In this document: positions 37,624 through 48,764 of the stretch, piece after piece
Layout of the letters: the number at the start of each line of letters is the position of its first letter
How positions within the stretch are numbered: position 1 is the first letter of the stretch
From: Pantanalinema sp. GBBB05
GTDB lineage: Bacteria; Cyanobacteriota; Cyanobacteriia; Leptolyngbyales; Leptolyngbyaceae
Assembly: GCA_016743235.1 (NCBI GenBank)
Contig: VRZD01000007.1
Span: 1 to 64,000 of the forward strand
Length of the DNA stretch: 64,000 nucleotides
Reading direction: 5' to 3'
Made by a program: the position numbers and the translations under genes
The notes under the pieces: model-generated
What the model saw: only the letters and a program-made list of their open reading frames with translations
Database searches by the model: none
Told to the model about the DNA's origin: nothing

Positions 37624-38011
37624 CTAGATCCTTAACCTCGTCAACTTTAACTCTGAATACCGGTTTGATCACCATCTGAGCTATTTTCATCCCAGCTGTT
37701 ACCTTGAAAGGTAATTTGCCATGATTAATCAAAATAACTCCGATTTCCCCGCGGTAGCCTTCGTCTATTGTGCCTGGAGTATTGAGGATAGTGACTTGAT
37801 GCTTTAGCGCTAAACCGCTTCGGGGTCTAATTTGCGCTTCTGTAAAAGGTGGTAACTGAATACTCAGACCTGTAGGGATTAAGGCACTTTCACCAGACTC
37901 GATCGTAGTTTCCGTGTTAGAGAATATATCTAAGCCCGCATCTCCCTCATGGGCATACTCTGGAAGCTGGGCACTTTCTTCCAGACGTTTGACTTTTAAC
38001 ACGTACTCCAT
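37577..38011 (-). CDS. dut: Deoxyuridine 5'-triphosphate nucleotidohydrolase
   Basis: 144 residues with the dUTPase motifs in order: [10 protein letters not shown] (motif 1), PRSGLALKH (2), [18 protein letters not shown] (3), IAQMVIKPV (4) and the glycine-rich C-terminal [10 protein letters not shown] (5). A homotrimer is expected. It splits dUTP into dUMP and pyrophosphate, keeping uracil out of DNA and feeding thymidylate synthesis. First gene of a two-gene unit with the overlapping dCMP deaminase gene. Confidence 0.95.
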   Translation of the reverse strand: MEYVLKVKRLEESAQLPEYAHEGDAGLDIFSNTETTIESGESALIPTGLSIQLPPFTEAQIRPRSGLALKHQVTILNTPGTIDEGYRGEIGVILINHGKLPFKVTAGMKIAQMVIKPVFRVKVDEVKDLDASARGERGFGSTGL

Positions 38012-38087
38012 AGCTGATTGTGTCTAAACTAAAAGTTCTACCTATGTGGATCTTATTCCTCTAGTGGCTTGCCAGCTTAAACTGAAC

Positions 38088-38120
38088 GACCTGACCACAA
38101 GTGAATTGACCTGCTCACAA
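38088..38120. promoter_or_regulatory. Direct repeats upstream of dut
   Basis: GACCTGACCACAA (38088-38100) and GACCTGCTCACAA (38108-38120) recur with a 20-nt period, two DNA turns, 77-109 nt before the dut start. Suggests a tandem regulator site; identity unknown. The rest of the dut upstream region (38012-38278) shows no gene. Confidence 0.35.
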
Positions 38121-38278
38121 AAGATAGCAGGTTTTCCGAAATTTTGATTTCCTGCAAAGAGAATCATAGCGGGTTAAAGCGTTGACCTCGATAAACTTAA
38201 ATCCGGCAGGGCATAGCTTCAGACCAATCAGAACAGGCGAACCTAGTCAGGGTGTAAATGGCTTGGATAGTCAACATT

Positions 38279-38313
38279 AAAAAAGCCAGAGGATCGAGTG
38301 ATTAGCTCTGGCT
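38279..38313 (-). terminator. Rho-independent terminator after VOC gene
   Basis: Read on the minus strand: GCCAGAG, loop, CTCTGGC (bases 38313 to 38286) then at least six T (38285-38279). It lies 30 nt after the gene that ends at 38343. Confidence 0.8.
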
Positions 38314-38342
38314 TCTTGACTTCAAGGGTTGAGCGAAGTCGA

Positions 38343-38930
38343 TTAATTAGAGACCTCTGCCATCTCAATCACATTCCCCTCATAGTCCTTGACTAGGAAA
38401 TTGAGGGGCTTCTCCCGACGGATTTTATACTTCATATTGCGCATCTGAATCCGCAGGAGCACTTGTTCCAGGCAATCCCGATCGAAGCACACATGCCGCT
38501 GCCGATTCTTTTCCCCCAGGCTAGCTCCAGCGATCACATGCAACTGAGTGTTTTTCTTCAGTTGATACCACTGTCCACCGGGGTTACTGGCGGTGTCGAG
38601 CGTCGATCGCCCTAACGCGGGTGAGACATATAACGGGTCGATCGCAGCAGTGCCTAGCGTTTGCTCGTAGTTGTAATAATAATGTAATGGCACTTCGGCA
38701 GCAGGCAAGCCCAACATACCTTCGTAAAGCTGGCGAGCTAACTCCAGATCCGACACCATAATTGTGAAGACTTTAGGCGCACTGGTGAGAAACATCCACA
38801 TGGCTACGGCATAAGCAGCCAGCAGCATGACCATAATGCCCTGAGTCGAAAACAAGCTGTCGAGACCAGGCAAGGCTCCAATCAGGAAGGGTGGGTGCAG
38901 AGTTGCAAGACCAGTGATATCCGGAGTCAT
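38343..38930 (-). CDS. Membrane-anchored VOC (glyoxalase-like) protein
   Basis: 195 residues. A hydrophobic N-terminal helix (GIMVMLLAAYAVAMWMFLTS, residues 31-50) is followed by a vicinal-oxygen-chelate fold: KVFTIMVSDLELARQLYEGM at the first strand-helix unit and FLVKDYEGNVIEMAEV at the end. Glyoxalase-type metal ligands (His/Glu) are only partly evident (E at VIEMAE, H in QRHVCFD). Reaction unknown; the N-terminal anchor suggests the domain acts at a membrane. Single gene with its own terminator. Confidence 0.65.
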   Translation of the reverse strand: MTPDITGLATLHPPFLIGALPGLDSLFSTQGIMVMLLAAYAVAMWMFLTSAPKVFTIMVSDLELARQLYEGMLGLPAAEVPLHYYYNYEQTLGTAAIDPLYVSPALGRSTLDTASNPGGQWYQLKKNTQLHVIAGASLGEKNRQRHVCFDRDCLEQVLLRIQMRNMKYKIRREKPLNFLVKDYEGNVIEMAEVSN

Positions 38931-39166
38931 GAATTTTATAGGAAGATGTTTACAAAGAAGCTTAACAGAGTTGGTATGGACGAATCAGGCTACCGCGATC
39001 GCTAGTAAACTGATTAACTTCATTTTAACAAGCGGAAATTTATCTCAGCAAAGATCAGCCCTAAGGCGATCGGCGGAAGGTTACCAGGGGGAGCGTTGCC
39101 CTGGCACTAAGATCTGGTCTGGGGTCTGAGTCCGAGGTGTTAAGCATCGCTAGGGGCTGCCAGTGG

Positions 39167-39673
39167 CTAATCATCATACAAGTTGGGTAGCCAAGGGATA
39201 TCTGTTACGCCCGGATCATACCCTAATTGACTTAATAAGGTAGTCAGTTGTCCCCGATGGTGGGTTTGATGGTTAAACAAATGGGTAACTAAGACCCAGG
39301 TGGGTAATACCCGAGCTTTACGATCGATATTACTGGTGTATTCAAATGGTTGGGCGAGCCAGGCATCGGATAAATTATCTGCCCATTCGATCATGGCGCG
39401 ATCGGTCAAGTTGCGTTCATGCCAGAGTTCGGCAAAATCAGTGTAAAGTTCCTGAGCGACTCTAGTGCCGGTCAATGGGATTCCAGTAAACCGACTCATC
39501 CAAGCGCGATCGCCATAGAGTAGATGATTCAAAGTGCCATGAATGGATTTGAAGAAGGCGCCTCGATCGTGTTTGCGATCGGCATCCGATAATTCAGCAC
39601 AAAGGGCATACAGTTTGTGATTCATCCACTGGTTGTAGTGGGTCATCAATTGGCAATAGCGATGGTCAATCAT
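39167..39673 (-). CDS. DinB-family protein
   Basis: 168 residues from ATG 39673 (an ATG 18 codons upstream at 39727 is possible; GGGCAGGG lies before 39673). DinB four-helix bundle with likely metal ligands His in SIHGTLNHLLYGD and in VTHLFNHQTHHRGQLTTLLS, close to the usual H-x3-H-x3-H-like pattern. The first helices RYCQLMTHYNQWMNHKLYAL and RLTGIP-like loop fit the family. DinB/YfiT-like proteins include thiol-dependent S-transferases and metal hydrolases; the substrate is unknown. Confidence 0.8.
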   Translation of the reverse strand: MIDHRYCQLMTHYNQWMNHKLYALCAELSDADRKHDRGAFFKSIHGTLNHLLYGDRAWMSRFTGIPLTGTRVAQELYTDFAELWHERNLTDRAMIEWADNLSDAWLAQPFEYTSNIDRKARVLPTWVLVTHLFNHQTHHRGQLTTLLSQLGYDPGVTDIPWLPNLYDD

Positions 39674-41193
<1,520 letters not shown>

Positions 41194-41259
41194 AATGTCG
41201 GTTGATCCTCTGATCCCCATGCGACAATGCTCGCAGGTGAGTGAAGCGAATTAACTTAT

Positions 41260-41868
41260 ATGAATCCGGAGCCTGAGATTCGCCGTCTATTGGATATCAT
41301 GCCTGCATCAGGACGCATGATGACCAAGTTAGTGAGTAAACCAGAACAGTCTGTGGTGATTGATAGCCCGTTTCCGCTGCCCTGGATGATGGAGCGCCCG
41401 ATCTGGATCAATTTTGATCTCTGGAGCCGCTTACCCAGAGCCGAACGGGACTTATTACTGTTAAGAACCGTCAGTTGGCTGATGGGCATTCGCTGGTTTC
41501 GTCCTAACCTTTACCAGGGCGTTGTCTTGGCTGGCTTACTCGGTGCGATCGTGGAAGCGGTACAAGCTGATGCAGTGGGCATCATTGCGGCAGGTGGACT
41601 CAGTGCGATCGCGGCAACCCAAATTTGGCGTAACTATCGCAGTACACAGACTGAATTCGATGCTGATGCGGCAGCCATCCAAGTGGCTCTGCGGCGAGGC
41701 TATGACGAAACGGAAGCCGCCCGTCATCTATTATCCGCGATCGAACTAGTAGCGGAGATTGAAGGACGACCAAGCTTAAGTTTTGTTGAGTTACTGCGTT
41801 GCCAAAATCTCCGGGCAGTGGCTGGGCTGTCTGCGATCGGAGTGCCATCTAACCTGAAACCCCGTTAA
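41260..41868 (+). CDS. DUF3318 cyanobacterial protein
   Basis: 202 residues, starts MNPEPEIRRLLDIMPASGRM. It has a conserved N-terminal segment PFPLPWMMERPIWINFDLWS, two hydrophobic spans (about residues 88-100, 108-127) and a C-terminal helical part with acidic residues. Matches the cyanobacterial DUF3318 family; probably membrane-associated. No known function. Confidence 0.7.
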   Translation: MNPEPEIRRLLDIMPASGRMMTKLVSKPEQSVVIDSPFPLPWMMERPIWINFDLWSRLPRAERDLLLLRTVSWLMGIRWFRPNLYQGVVLAGLLGAIVEAVQADAVGIIAAGGLSAIAATQIWRNYRSTQTEFDADAAAIQVALRRGYDETEAARHLLSAIELVAEIEGRPSLSFVELLRCQNLRAVAGLSAIGVPSNLKPR

Positions 41869-41893
41869 CGTTTGAGGTAAATTTTCTGCCCCC

Positions 41894-42538
41894 ATGCGCT
41901 ACCATTCTCTGTCCAGTTGTTTAGTGGTTTTGCTGCCACTTCTCTCGATCGTGAGTTCATTACCGGCTAAGGGTGATCAGATGCTTGCGGTTAAACCTGC
42001 CACAGTTTTCTCTCCCTATCTCGATCGGATTCGGCAAACCCTACCGCCCAATTTTGCGATGCGGTTACCAACTCAAATTCGGCTGGGTGAACCAGCGGAT
42101 GAAGCGGTAATTGAACAGTTCAAAATTCGGGTATTCGCCTCCGGTGTGACACCAGGGCTAACGGTAGGGCTATATACCTGTGAGGATGTGACTCAATTCT
42201 GTTTAGTCGGTACGTTTTCTGTTGCTCACAGCCATTCTGCGATCGCACGACGAGAATTTAGTTTGCATCAAGCGGCGGCTACCCCAATTACGTTAACAAA
42301 CCAAATTCAAGGCTACTTACTAGAGGGGTCTAAGCGCTTGCCACCATCGCTGTTTTCATCAGTTATGTGGCAGCAAGATCAGATGTTATACAACATTAGT
42401 TTTGCTAGTCCAGAACGCCAGAATATGCTGTATATGGCAGTTTCGATGGCGAATAGCCAACCGATCGCATCTCTGAATCCAGAGCTACGGGATGCTCCAC
42501 CTGGAGCAGCACCAGCCAGCCTGACGCGCCAGCATTAA
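41894..42538 (+). CDS. Exported hypothetical protein
   Basis: 214 residues with a Sec signal peptide (MRYHSLSSCLVVLLPLLSIVSSLPAKG). The mature part is mixed, e.g. LPTQIRLGEPADEAVIEQFK. Not recognised. It lies 25 nt after the DUF3318 gene and may be co-transcribed. Followed by a 294-bp gap without a gene or clear terminator. Confidence 0.6.
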   Translation: MRYHSLSSCLVVLLPLLSIVSSLPAKGDQMLAVKPATVFSPYLDRIRQTLPPNFAMRLPTQIRLGEPADEAVIEQFKIRVFASGVTPGLTVGLYTCEDVTQFCLVGTFSVAHSHSAIARREFSLHQAAATPITLTNQIQGYLLEGSKRLPPSLFSSVMWQQDQMLYNISFASPERQNMLYMAVSMANSQPIASLNPELRDAPPGAAPASLTRQH

Positions 42539-42832
42539 CACGGAAGTAATTTCAGGGCTAATTAGTTAAATCAGCGCTTGAATCTTAAGAAAATCAGTAG
42601 ATTTTTCAGGTTGCTCAGCTCTTTGCAGTAATTCTTGGCGACGCTAAATTAGCGGTCTAGCGAAAATACTGACTTACCATGCCGTAGGAATTTTCCGCAA
42701 AAGAATTAAGGCATCATTACCTGGAAGGGAACACCGTATAACTACAGAGCAGATTAGCGTTTCCAAAGAGAGAATAAACTTCTGACGCCGTTGCATCATG
42801 TAACAGTTGATTGAGGGCAGCTTGAAACTATA

Positions 42833-45800
42833 GTGCTCATTCAACCTGTAGTTATGCCTACTGATAATGCCGGGAACACGCTGGGAACTGCTAGAGACAT
42901 TTCGCTGATTTCGGCAATGTCTTTTACTGATCGAGTTGATGCTCTGGATCCGAATGACTACTATCGCTTCACGTTAACGAGCCGCAGTAGCGTTAATTTC
43001 ACACTGGCTAATCTCAGTGCTAATGCAGAACTGCAACTTCTGGATAGTAGCAGTACAGTTTTGCAATCATCCCAAAACAGCAATGCGATGACAGACTTGA
43101 TCATCGCGACGCTCGATCCTGGCACCTATTATGTTCGGGTGTTTCCGGGTAGTGGTAGTGCGGGTACAGACTACTCACTCAGTACCAGTGCCTACACAGG
43201 TAGTCGCCAACTCGAACTGTTCTGGCGTGATTCTTCTAGTGGTGCCAACGGTCTATGGCACATGGGGGGGATAAACAATACCACCATTGCTTCGATCAGC
43301 CCTGTAAATGCGGTTGCCACAAATTGGCAGATCGATGCGATCGCAGATTTCAACCAGGATGGCACTCCAGATTTTGTTTGGCGGGACTATGCCACTGGTA
43401 ATAATAGCATTTGGTTTATGGGTGGGAGTACGAATGACACCCTTCAATCGATCGCGTCGTTAGCGGCAATGTCAACGAATTGGCGACTGGAAGGAGTAGC
43501 TGATTTTAATGGAGATAACCGTCCGGATCTGGTTTGGCGAGACTACACCCAGGGCTATAACCAGATTTGGTTTATGGGGGGTACCAATAATACGGCGATC
43601 GCTTCTACAGCAGCATTAACTCAGGTTGGAACTAGTTGGAGTATTGATGCTGTCGCAGATATTAATGGGGATGCTCGACCTGATTTAGTCTGGCGTGAAT
43701 ACACGCAGGGGGCTACGGGTGTCTGGTTCATGGGTGGGACTAATAACACCACGATCGCATCAACGGCAGCGTTAAATTCAGTGCCGATTAACTGGCATCT
43801 CGAAGGAGTCGCTGACTTCAATCAGGATAATCGTCCGGATTTAGTGTGGCGAGATTACAGCAGTGGTAGTAATGGCGTTTGGTTGATGGGGGGAACGAAT
43901 AATACGGCGATCGTCTCCTCTGTCGCACTATCCCCTGTTGCAGCCAACTGGCGGATGACACCGTTTACTCGGTTCAACCAACCAGCAGTGATCGATGGAG
44001 CCGGTAACTCTACAGCAGCGGCTCTTAATATCGGTAGTTTGAGTGGTAATGCTATTTTTCGCGAAACGGTTCATCGCTCCGATGGTGATGATTACTATCG
44101 ATTTAGCATTGATGCTACCAGCAATTTCAATCTGACTCTGAATGAGCAGAATGCTGTTAACGCCGATGCCAATGTTCAACTCTGGGATGCCTTTGGTAAT
44201 GTAATTCAGCATTCCTTTAGTGGCACTAGCACTGAATTTATCAGTAGAACCCTAAATCCAGGCACCTACTATATTCGGGTTTATCAGTCTGCGAGCGAAA
44301 CCACGAATTACACTCTCAATTTATCGTCTACAGCTTCTATTGCATCACCCGATCTACGGGGTAGCTTTTTCGATGTCACTCCAGAACCACTGAATGCAGG
44401 CAGTAGCTTTACAACTAACTTCCGAATTCAGAATGCCGGATCAAGTAGTGCTGGAGCCTTCCGAGTTGGGTTTCATCTGTCTAGTGATAGCACCATTACA
44501 ACTAGCGATCGTCTCCTGAGTTTCTATGACATTGCTGCCCTAGCCGCAGGCACAACTACGGGCGCTCTTAGTACCTCACTCACCTTACCTGGGGCTACTG
44601 ACAGCTTTTGGAGTGGTAGCAACACTTACTATATTGGCATGATTGTTGACTCGCTTAATGCCATTAGCGAGAGTAATGAAAGCAACAATGCCAACTTAGG
44701 CAACAGCACTGATTGGGATGATGTTTTTGTGCAACTCCCTTTCATTACTGTCACCGCTCCCAATGGTGGTAACAGCCTTGCGCCCGGTAGCAGTTACATC
44801 ATTTCCTGGAACGACAATATTAGTGAAAATGTGCGGATCGATCTGTATCGTGGCACTACATATGTCAATACGATCGCAACTTCTGTTCTCAGCAGTGGTA
44901 GCTACAATTGGGTAGTTCCAGCAACGGGTCTAACATTTGCTAACGATTATCGGATTCGGATCAGTAGCGTCAATAATAGTAACTTGTTTGACGATAGCAA
45001 TACAGCCTTTACGATCGTTCCCATTGATAACGCACTCAACACGCTAGATGTAGCTCGCCCAATCACACTGAGTTCCATAACTACAACCTTTAGTGATTGG
45101 GTAGGGGCATTAGATACGAATGACTACTACCGTTTTACCCTCAGTACACTCAGCAACTTTAATCTGACTCTAAATGGATTAAGTTCAGACGCGGATGTGG
45201 CATTACTTAATGCTAGTGGAGTAGCCATTGCTTCCTCCACAGCGGGTAGTAATGCTGCCGAATTGATTACCCAGCAATTGGTAGCAGGCACATACTACAT
45301 TCGGGTTTATCCATACTCTGGAGAGACAACCTATAACTTGAATGTTGCCGCAACAGGTGTTCCAGCCAGCATTGACCTGCAAGGCACGTTCTTTGATGTC
45401 ACCCCAGAACCCCTCACCGCAGGCAATAGTTATACAGCCAATTTCCGGTTGCAAAATATGGGTTCTGGCAATGCCGGAGCCTTCCGAGTAGGATTCTATT
45501 TGTCAACGGATAGCACCATCACAACCAGCGATCGTCAACTAGGGTTCTACGACATCACTGCCTTAGCCGCAAACACGGTAACTAGCACCCTCAGTACGAC
45601 GTTAGCCTTGCCAGGAATGACGGATAGTTTCTGGAGTGGCAGCAGAACTTACTATATTGGCATGATCGTTGACTCGCTGAATGGGATTAGCGAGAGTAAT
45701 GAAAGTAACAACGCCAATCTAGGAAATGGTACAGATTGGGATGACGTGGCGATCACGGTGCCCTCGATCGTGACACTGACTGCCAGTGATCCGAATGCTG

Positions 45801-46864
45801 CTGAAGTGGCAAGTGGGCAACCTGCAAATCCTGGACAATTTACCTTCAGTCGTACAGGGGATACCAGTACAGCCCTAACGGTTTACTATACGATCGGTGG
45901 CTCAGCGACAAATGGGAGTGACTATAACAGCATTAGCAATAGCATCACCTTCCAGGCAGGACAATCTACTGCCATACTGCCGATTACCATCATTAATGAT
46001 TTGCTAACTGAAGGGAATGAAACAGTTGTTCTTACACTCAACTCTAGTAGTAGTTATACACTTGGTAGCAGTACTACTGGAACTGTCGCAATTGCCGACT
46101 ATGTTTCTTCATCAAGTCCATTCAATATTCAGTTCGACTATAGATTTGATACAAACGGGTGGTTTACTTCAGGGCGGAGGGCAGCGTTAGAAGTAGCCGC
46201 AAGTATCTGGGAGAGCATTATTCTTGATGAATTTGCCAATATTCCTGTTGGAACAGCTCTTAGAGTGCGCAACCCTCAAACAGACACAATTGTGAGTCTA
46301 ACTTCGGATTTTGAAATTGATGATTTGGTTGTATTTGTTGGGGCAAGGAGTATTGATGGTTCGAGTGGAACTTTAGCTGATGGTGGTTCTTCAGCGACTT
46401 GGATAGTTGGGAGTAGCCTTGACACCCGCTACAACGGCTCTGACTTTGAACCATGGACAGGATCTATAAGTTTTGATACGGCTGAAAATTGGTTCTTTGA
46501 CTCCACTCCTAATACAGCGAATGATATTCCTTTAAGCAGCCCTGATTTTATCTCGGTCGCTGTACATGAACTGGGGCATATTCTCGGATTTGGTAACGTC
46601 AATGCATTCATGAACTTCCGCGTCAATGATACCTTTACTGGTGCTAATGCAAGAGCGGTTAACGGTGGAAATCCTATTCCTCTACAACCTGGTGGCTTTC
46701 ATATTTTGGATGGTTATGAATTTAATGGTTCTGGTGAGACAGCCTTAGATCCAATTACTATGTCTGGCAGACGAAAGTTACCCACTATTCTGGATATCGC
46801 CATCCTCGATGATATTGGTTACACCGTAAACTATAGTGCGGTCTCACAAAATCCATCGTCCTAA
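42833..46864 (+). CDS. Large multidomain putative metalloprotease with PPC, VCBS-like, CARDB, Calx-beta domains
   Basis: 1343 residues. In order: PPC domain (about 20-120), five WRDY/FMGG repeats of VCBS/FG-GAP type (130-375, GVADFNGDNRPDLVWRDY), second PPC domain, CARDB domain (STITTSDRLLSFYDI), a Kre9/KNH-type domain (VTAPNGGNSLAPGSSYIISW), third PPC, second CARDB, Calx-beta (TEGNETVVLTLNS) and a C-terminal protease part. This has HELGH (H1245-H1249), a possible third ligand H1290 and a Met-turn-like ITMSG (M1310), which suggests a metzincin or leishmanolysin-like metallopeptidase. There is no signal peptide or RTX repeats; export is inferred. Start GTG 42833 or ATG 42854, both uncertain. 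Large, repeat-bearing and likely extracellular. Confidence 0.75.
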   Translation: MLIQPVVMPTDNAGNTLGTARDISLISAMSFTDRVDALDPNDYYRFTLTSRSSVNFTLANLSANAELQLLDSSSTVLQSSQNSNAMTDLIIATLDPGTYYVRVFPGSGSAGTDYSLSTSAYTGSRQLELFWRDSSSGANGLWHMGGINNTTIASISPVNAVATNWQIDAIADFNQDGTPDFVWRDYATGNNSIWFMGGSTNDTLQSIASLAAMSTNWRLEGVADFNGDNRPDLVWRDYTQGYNQIWFMGGTNNTAIASTAALTQVGTSWSIDAVADINGDARPDLVWREYTQGATGVWFMGGTNNTTIASTAALNSVPINWHLEGVADFNQDNRPDLVWRDYSSGSNGVWLMGGTNNTAIVSSVALSPVAANWRMTPFTRFNQPAVIDGAGNSTAAALNIGSLSGNAIFRETVHRSDGDDYYRFSIDATSNFNLTLNEQNAVNADANVQLWDAFGNVIQHSFSGTSTEFISRTLNPGTYYIRVYQSASETTNYTLNLSSTASIASPDLRGSFFDVTPEPLNAGSSFTTNFRIQNAGSSSAGAFRVGFHLSSDSTITTSDRLLSFYDIAALAAGTTTGALSTSLTLPGATDSFWSGSNTYYIGMIVDSLNAISESNESNNANLGNSTDWDDVFVQLPFITVTAPNGGNSLAPGSSYIISWNDNISENVRIDLYRGTTYVNTIATSVLSSGSYNWVVPATGLTFANDYRIRISSVNNSNLFDDSNTAFTIVPIDNALNTLDVARPITLSSITTTFSDWVGALDTNDYYRFTLSTLSNFNLTLNGLSSDADVALLNASGVAIASSTAGSNAAELITQQLVAGTYYIRVYPYSGETTYNLNVAATGVPASIDLQGTFFDVTPEPLTAGNSYTANFRLQNMGSGNAGAFRVGFYLSTDSTITTSDRQLGFYDITALAANTVTSTLSTTLALPGMTDSFWSGSRTYYIGMIVDSLNGISESNESNNANLGNGTDWDDVAITVPSIVTLTASDPNAAEVASGQPANPGQFTFSRTGDTSTALTVYYTIGGSATNGSDYNSISNSITFQAGQSTAILPITIINDLLTEGNETVVLTLNSSSSYTLGSSTTGTVAIADYVSSSSPFNIQFDYRFDTNGWFTSGRRAALEVAASIWESIILDEFANIPVGTALRVRNPQTDTIVSLTSDFEIDDLVVFVGARSIDGSSGTLADGGSSATWIVGSSLDTRYNGSDFEPWTGSISFDTAENWFFDSTPNTANDIPLSSPDFISVAVHELGHILGFGNVNAFMNFRVNDTFTGANARAVNGGNPIPLQPGGFHILDGYEFNGSGETALDPITMSGRRKLPTILDIAILDDIGYTVNYSAVSQNPSS

Positions 46865-46973
46865 TGAGTTTCTGTTGAAGGACTCCTTTGAGAAGGTATA
46901 TCGAGGGAAGTAAGCTTGTTTTCCCTCTAGTTTGAATCAGGGAGGTGCTTCTAAATCCTGTTAACTGGATAAG

Positions 46974-47000
46974 CAGGTCGAGGCTTGGTGCCTCGACCTG
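46974..47000. terminator. Perfect hairpin after the large protease
   Basis: CAGGTCGAGG (46974-46983) and CCTCGACCTG (46991-47000), 7-nt loop. No T run directly after it, so it may be a pause or RNA-stability hairpin rather than a simple terminator. Confidence 0.4.
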
Positions 47001-47127
47001 ACACAGCATGATCAGGCTTCTGTCGTAGGTAAAAGGCAATTATGGGAGCTAACTTTTTAAGGAAGGTCTTAATTCCTGGCTTGTCTATTCTCTTGGATTA
47101 ACATGGTAAAAATTATCCAAGCACACT

Positions 47128-47544
47128 ATGAGTCATTATCAGAAATTTCTGAGGATTCCGACGACTGGCAAGTCATTATGTAAGGTGACCGCAAAGCTCC
47201 AGGCGATCGTTGCGGAATCGGGGATTCGTACCGGATTATGTTCACTATTTCTGCGGCATACCTCTGCCAGTTTGGTGATTCAGGAAAACGCGGATCCGGA
47301 TGTGCTGAAGGATCTGGAGAACTTTTTTGCCAAGTTAGTGCCAGAGTGGGAGAACTATATTCATAGCACTGAAGGACCGGATGATATGCCTGCCCATATT
47401 CGTACCGCTTTGACGAGTACATCTGAGCAAATTCCGATCGCGAATGGTCGCTTAGTGTTAGGCACCTGGCAGGGCATTTATATTTGGGAACATCGGCAAC
47501 AGGGTTCGAACCGGGAGTTAGTCGTGCATCTAATGGGAGACTAA
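47128..47544 (+). CDS. YjbQ/UPF0047 family protein
   Basis: 138 residues; HTSASLVIQENADPDVLKDL, HSTEGPDDMPAHIR and GTWQGIYIWEHR are the conserved YjbQ segments, with the His residues thought to bind a ligand or metal. Family members show weak thiamine-phosphate synthase activity and are otherwise of unknown role. Followed by a b561-like gene on the same strand. Confidence 0.85.
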   Translation: MSHYQKFLRIPTTGKSLCKVTAKLQAIVAESGIRTGLCSLFLRHTSASLVIQENADPDVLKDLENFFAKLVPEWENYIHSTEGPDDMPAHIRTALTSTSEQIPIANGRLVLGTWQGIYIWEHRQQGSNRELVVHLMGD

Positions 47545-47582
47545 GATACAAGATCAAATATCCTCCTCGCGAAGAAGTTGAT

Positions 47583-48197
47583 ATGGAGCGTTCTGGATTA
47601 TATCTCCCGTTACTATTGCGGATTTTGCATAACCTGCACGGACTCCTGATCCTAGGCGCGATCGCAACTGGGTTTTGGGTTTACAACACCTATGATGGGC
47701 GCTTTGGCAGATTACCTCTGCCTCCTGGGAATGGGGCGATCGATTTACATGGCACGATCGCGGTTGGTTTTTTCTTCCTGTTGCCTATCTTTGCTTTCTA
47801 CAGCTTTCATGCCGGTCAGCAGCGCCTGATTCAAGCCAATTCTTTCCGGCAAGCGGCACAACTGCACCAAACCAGTAGTCGCTATAGTCAACATCAGATC
47901 ATGAATACTGCCTTGCTACTAGCGGCGGTATTGGCGGCGATTTCTGGCAGGATGATGCAGGAACGCTGGTTACCGAATGGAGAGCTCAATCAACCGTGGT
48001 ATTTAGTTCATCTGATTGCCTGGTTAGTTATGGTAATTGCTGTAGCACTCCATTTATTGATGGTTGCCAGAGTCGGTGGAGCTGCTCTGTTCCAGGCAAT
48101 GCTGAGTGTACGCGCTCGTCCAGACGATCGTCCAGCCGCCTGGCGCAAACAATGGCAAGCTTGGTGGCAGCAATTGTGGGCTTCTAAGCAGCGATGA
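47583..48197 (+). CDS. Cytochrome b561-like membrane protein
   Basis: 204 residues from ATG 47583 (GAAGAAG upstream). Four hydrophobic helices: LLLRILHNLHGLLILGAIAT, DLHGTIAVGFFFLLPIFAFY, ALLLAAVLAAISG and YLVHLIAWLVMVIAVALHLL. Histidines in several helices (LHNLH, DLHG, LVHL, ALHL) could bind two haems as in the cytochrome b561/b6 di-haem class. Electron-transfer role is inferred; substrate unknown. Shares the strand with the YjbQ gene. Confidence 0.65.
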   Translation: MERSGLYLPLLLRILHNLHGLLILGAIATGFWVYNTYDGRFGRLPLPPGNGAIDLHGTIAVGFFFLLPIFAFYSFHAGQQRLIQANSFRQAAQLHQTSSRYSQHQIMNTALLLAAVLAAISGRMMQERWLPNGELNQPWYLVHLIAWLVMVIAVALHLLMVARVGGAALFQAMLSVRARPDDRPAAWRKQWQAWWQQLWASKQR

Positions 48198-48204
48198 GGC
48201 AATT

Positions 48205-48306
48205 ATGAAGAAACGCAATACTCTTCTCAGAATTATCGAAGTGGTTGTTTGGGTCGGTTGGTTGGTTGCTTTAATCGCTCCGCTCTTTGCTGCATCTGCA
48301 TCGTAG
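48205..48306 (+). CDS. Small membrane protein, 33 aa
   Basis: ATG 48205 just after the b561-like gene, GAGGC upstream. One hydrophobic helix (IIEVVVWVGWLVALIAPLFA) between a basic start and a short end. Not recognised. Confidence 0.45.
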   Translation: MKKRNTLLRIIEVVVWVGWLVALIAPLFAASAS

Positions 48307-48512
48307 ATTAGACCAGTGTTTAGTTGAAGCTAAGAATTTTCTCCCTACCCGCATCAAAGCTTCTCAGAGATGCTGCAATTGTTTCCTAAGCTACCAATTC
48401 CAGGAGCCTGAATCGAAGTCAGTGTCTTCATTTCCTAACCTTTATACTTTGACACTTTCCTTAACAGGTGTTTACAATACGGGTGTAGGTAGGAATGTTT
48501 GGAGTGTTTGCT

Positions 48513-48689
48513 ATGCAAGATACTCAGAAAATGTCTGTTGTTACTGATGACCGCAACTCCTGGAAGTTTGGATTTACTCCCCAAGCTGAATTATGGAATG
48601 GTCGTTTCGCCATGATTGGTTTTCTGGCTGCTCTATTGACTGAGTTAATTACCAACCAGGGTGTATTACACTTCCTGGGCTTGATGTAA
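48513..48689 (+). CDS. hli: High-light-inducible (Hli/Scp) protein
   Basis: 58 residues from ATG 48513, chosen because GGAG lies about 8 nt upstream. One transmembrane helix with the chlorophyll-binding motif [16 protein letters not shown] (E-x-x-N-x-R). These small proteins protect newly made chlorophyll and photosystems under high light. A strong hairpin terminator follows at 48738. Confidence 0.95.
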   Translation: MQDTQKMSVVTDDRNSWKFGFTPQAELWNGRFAMIGFLAALLTELITNQGVLHFLGLM

Positions 48690-48737
48690 TTTTCTCGCCA
48701 AGGCTTTAAGAGCCAGAGCAACGATTAGAGTGACGAG

Positions 48738-48764
48738 CGGGTACCAACGGGTGCCCGTTTTTTT
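48738..48764 (+). terminator. Rho-independent terminator after hli
   Basis: CGGGTACC pairs with GGTGCCCG (one wobble), 4-nt loop, then a run of seven T (48758-48764). Confidence 0.8.
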
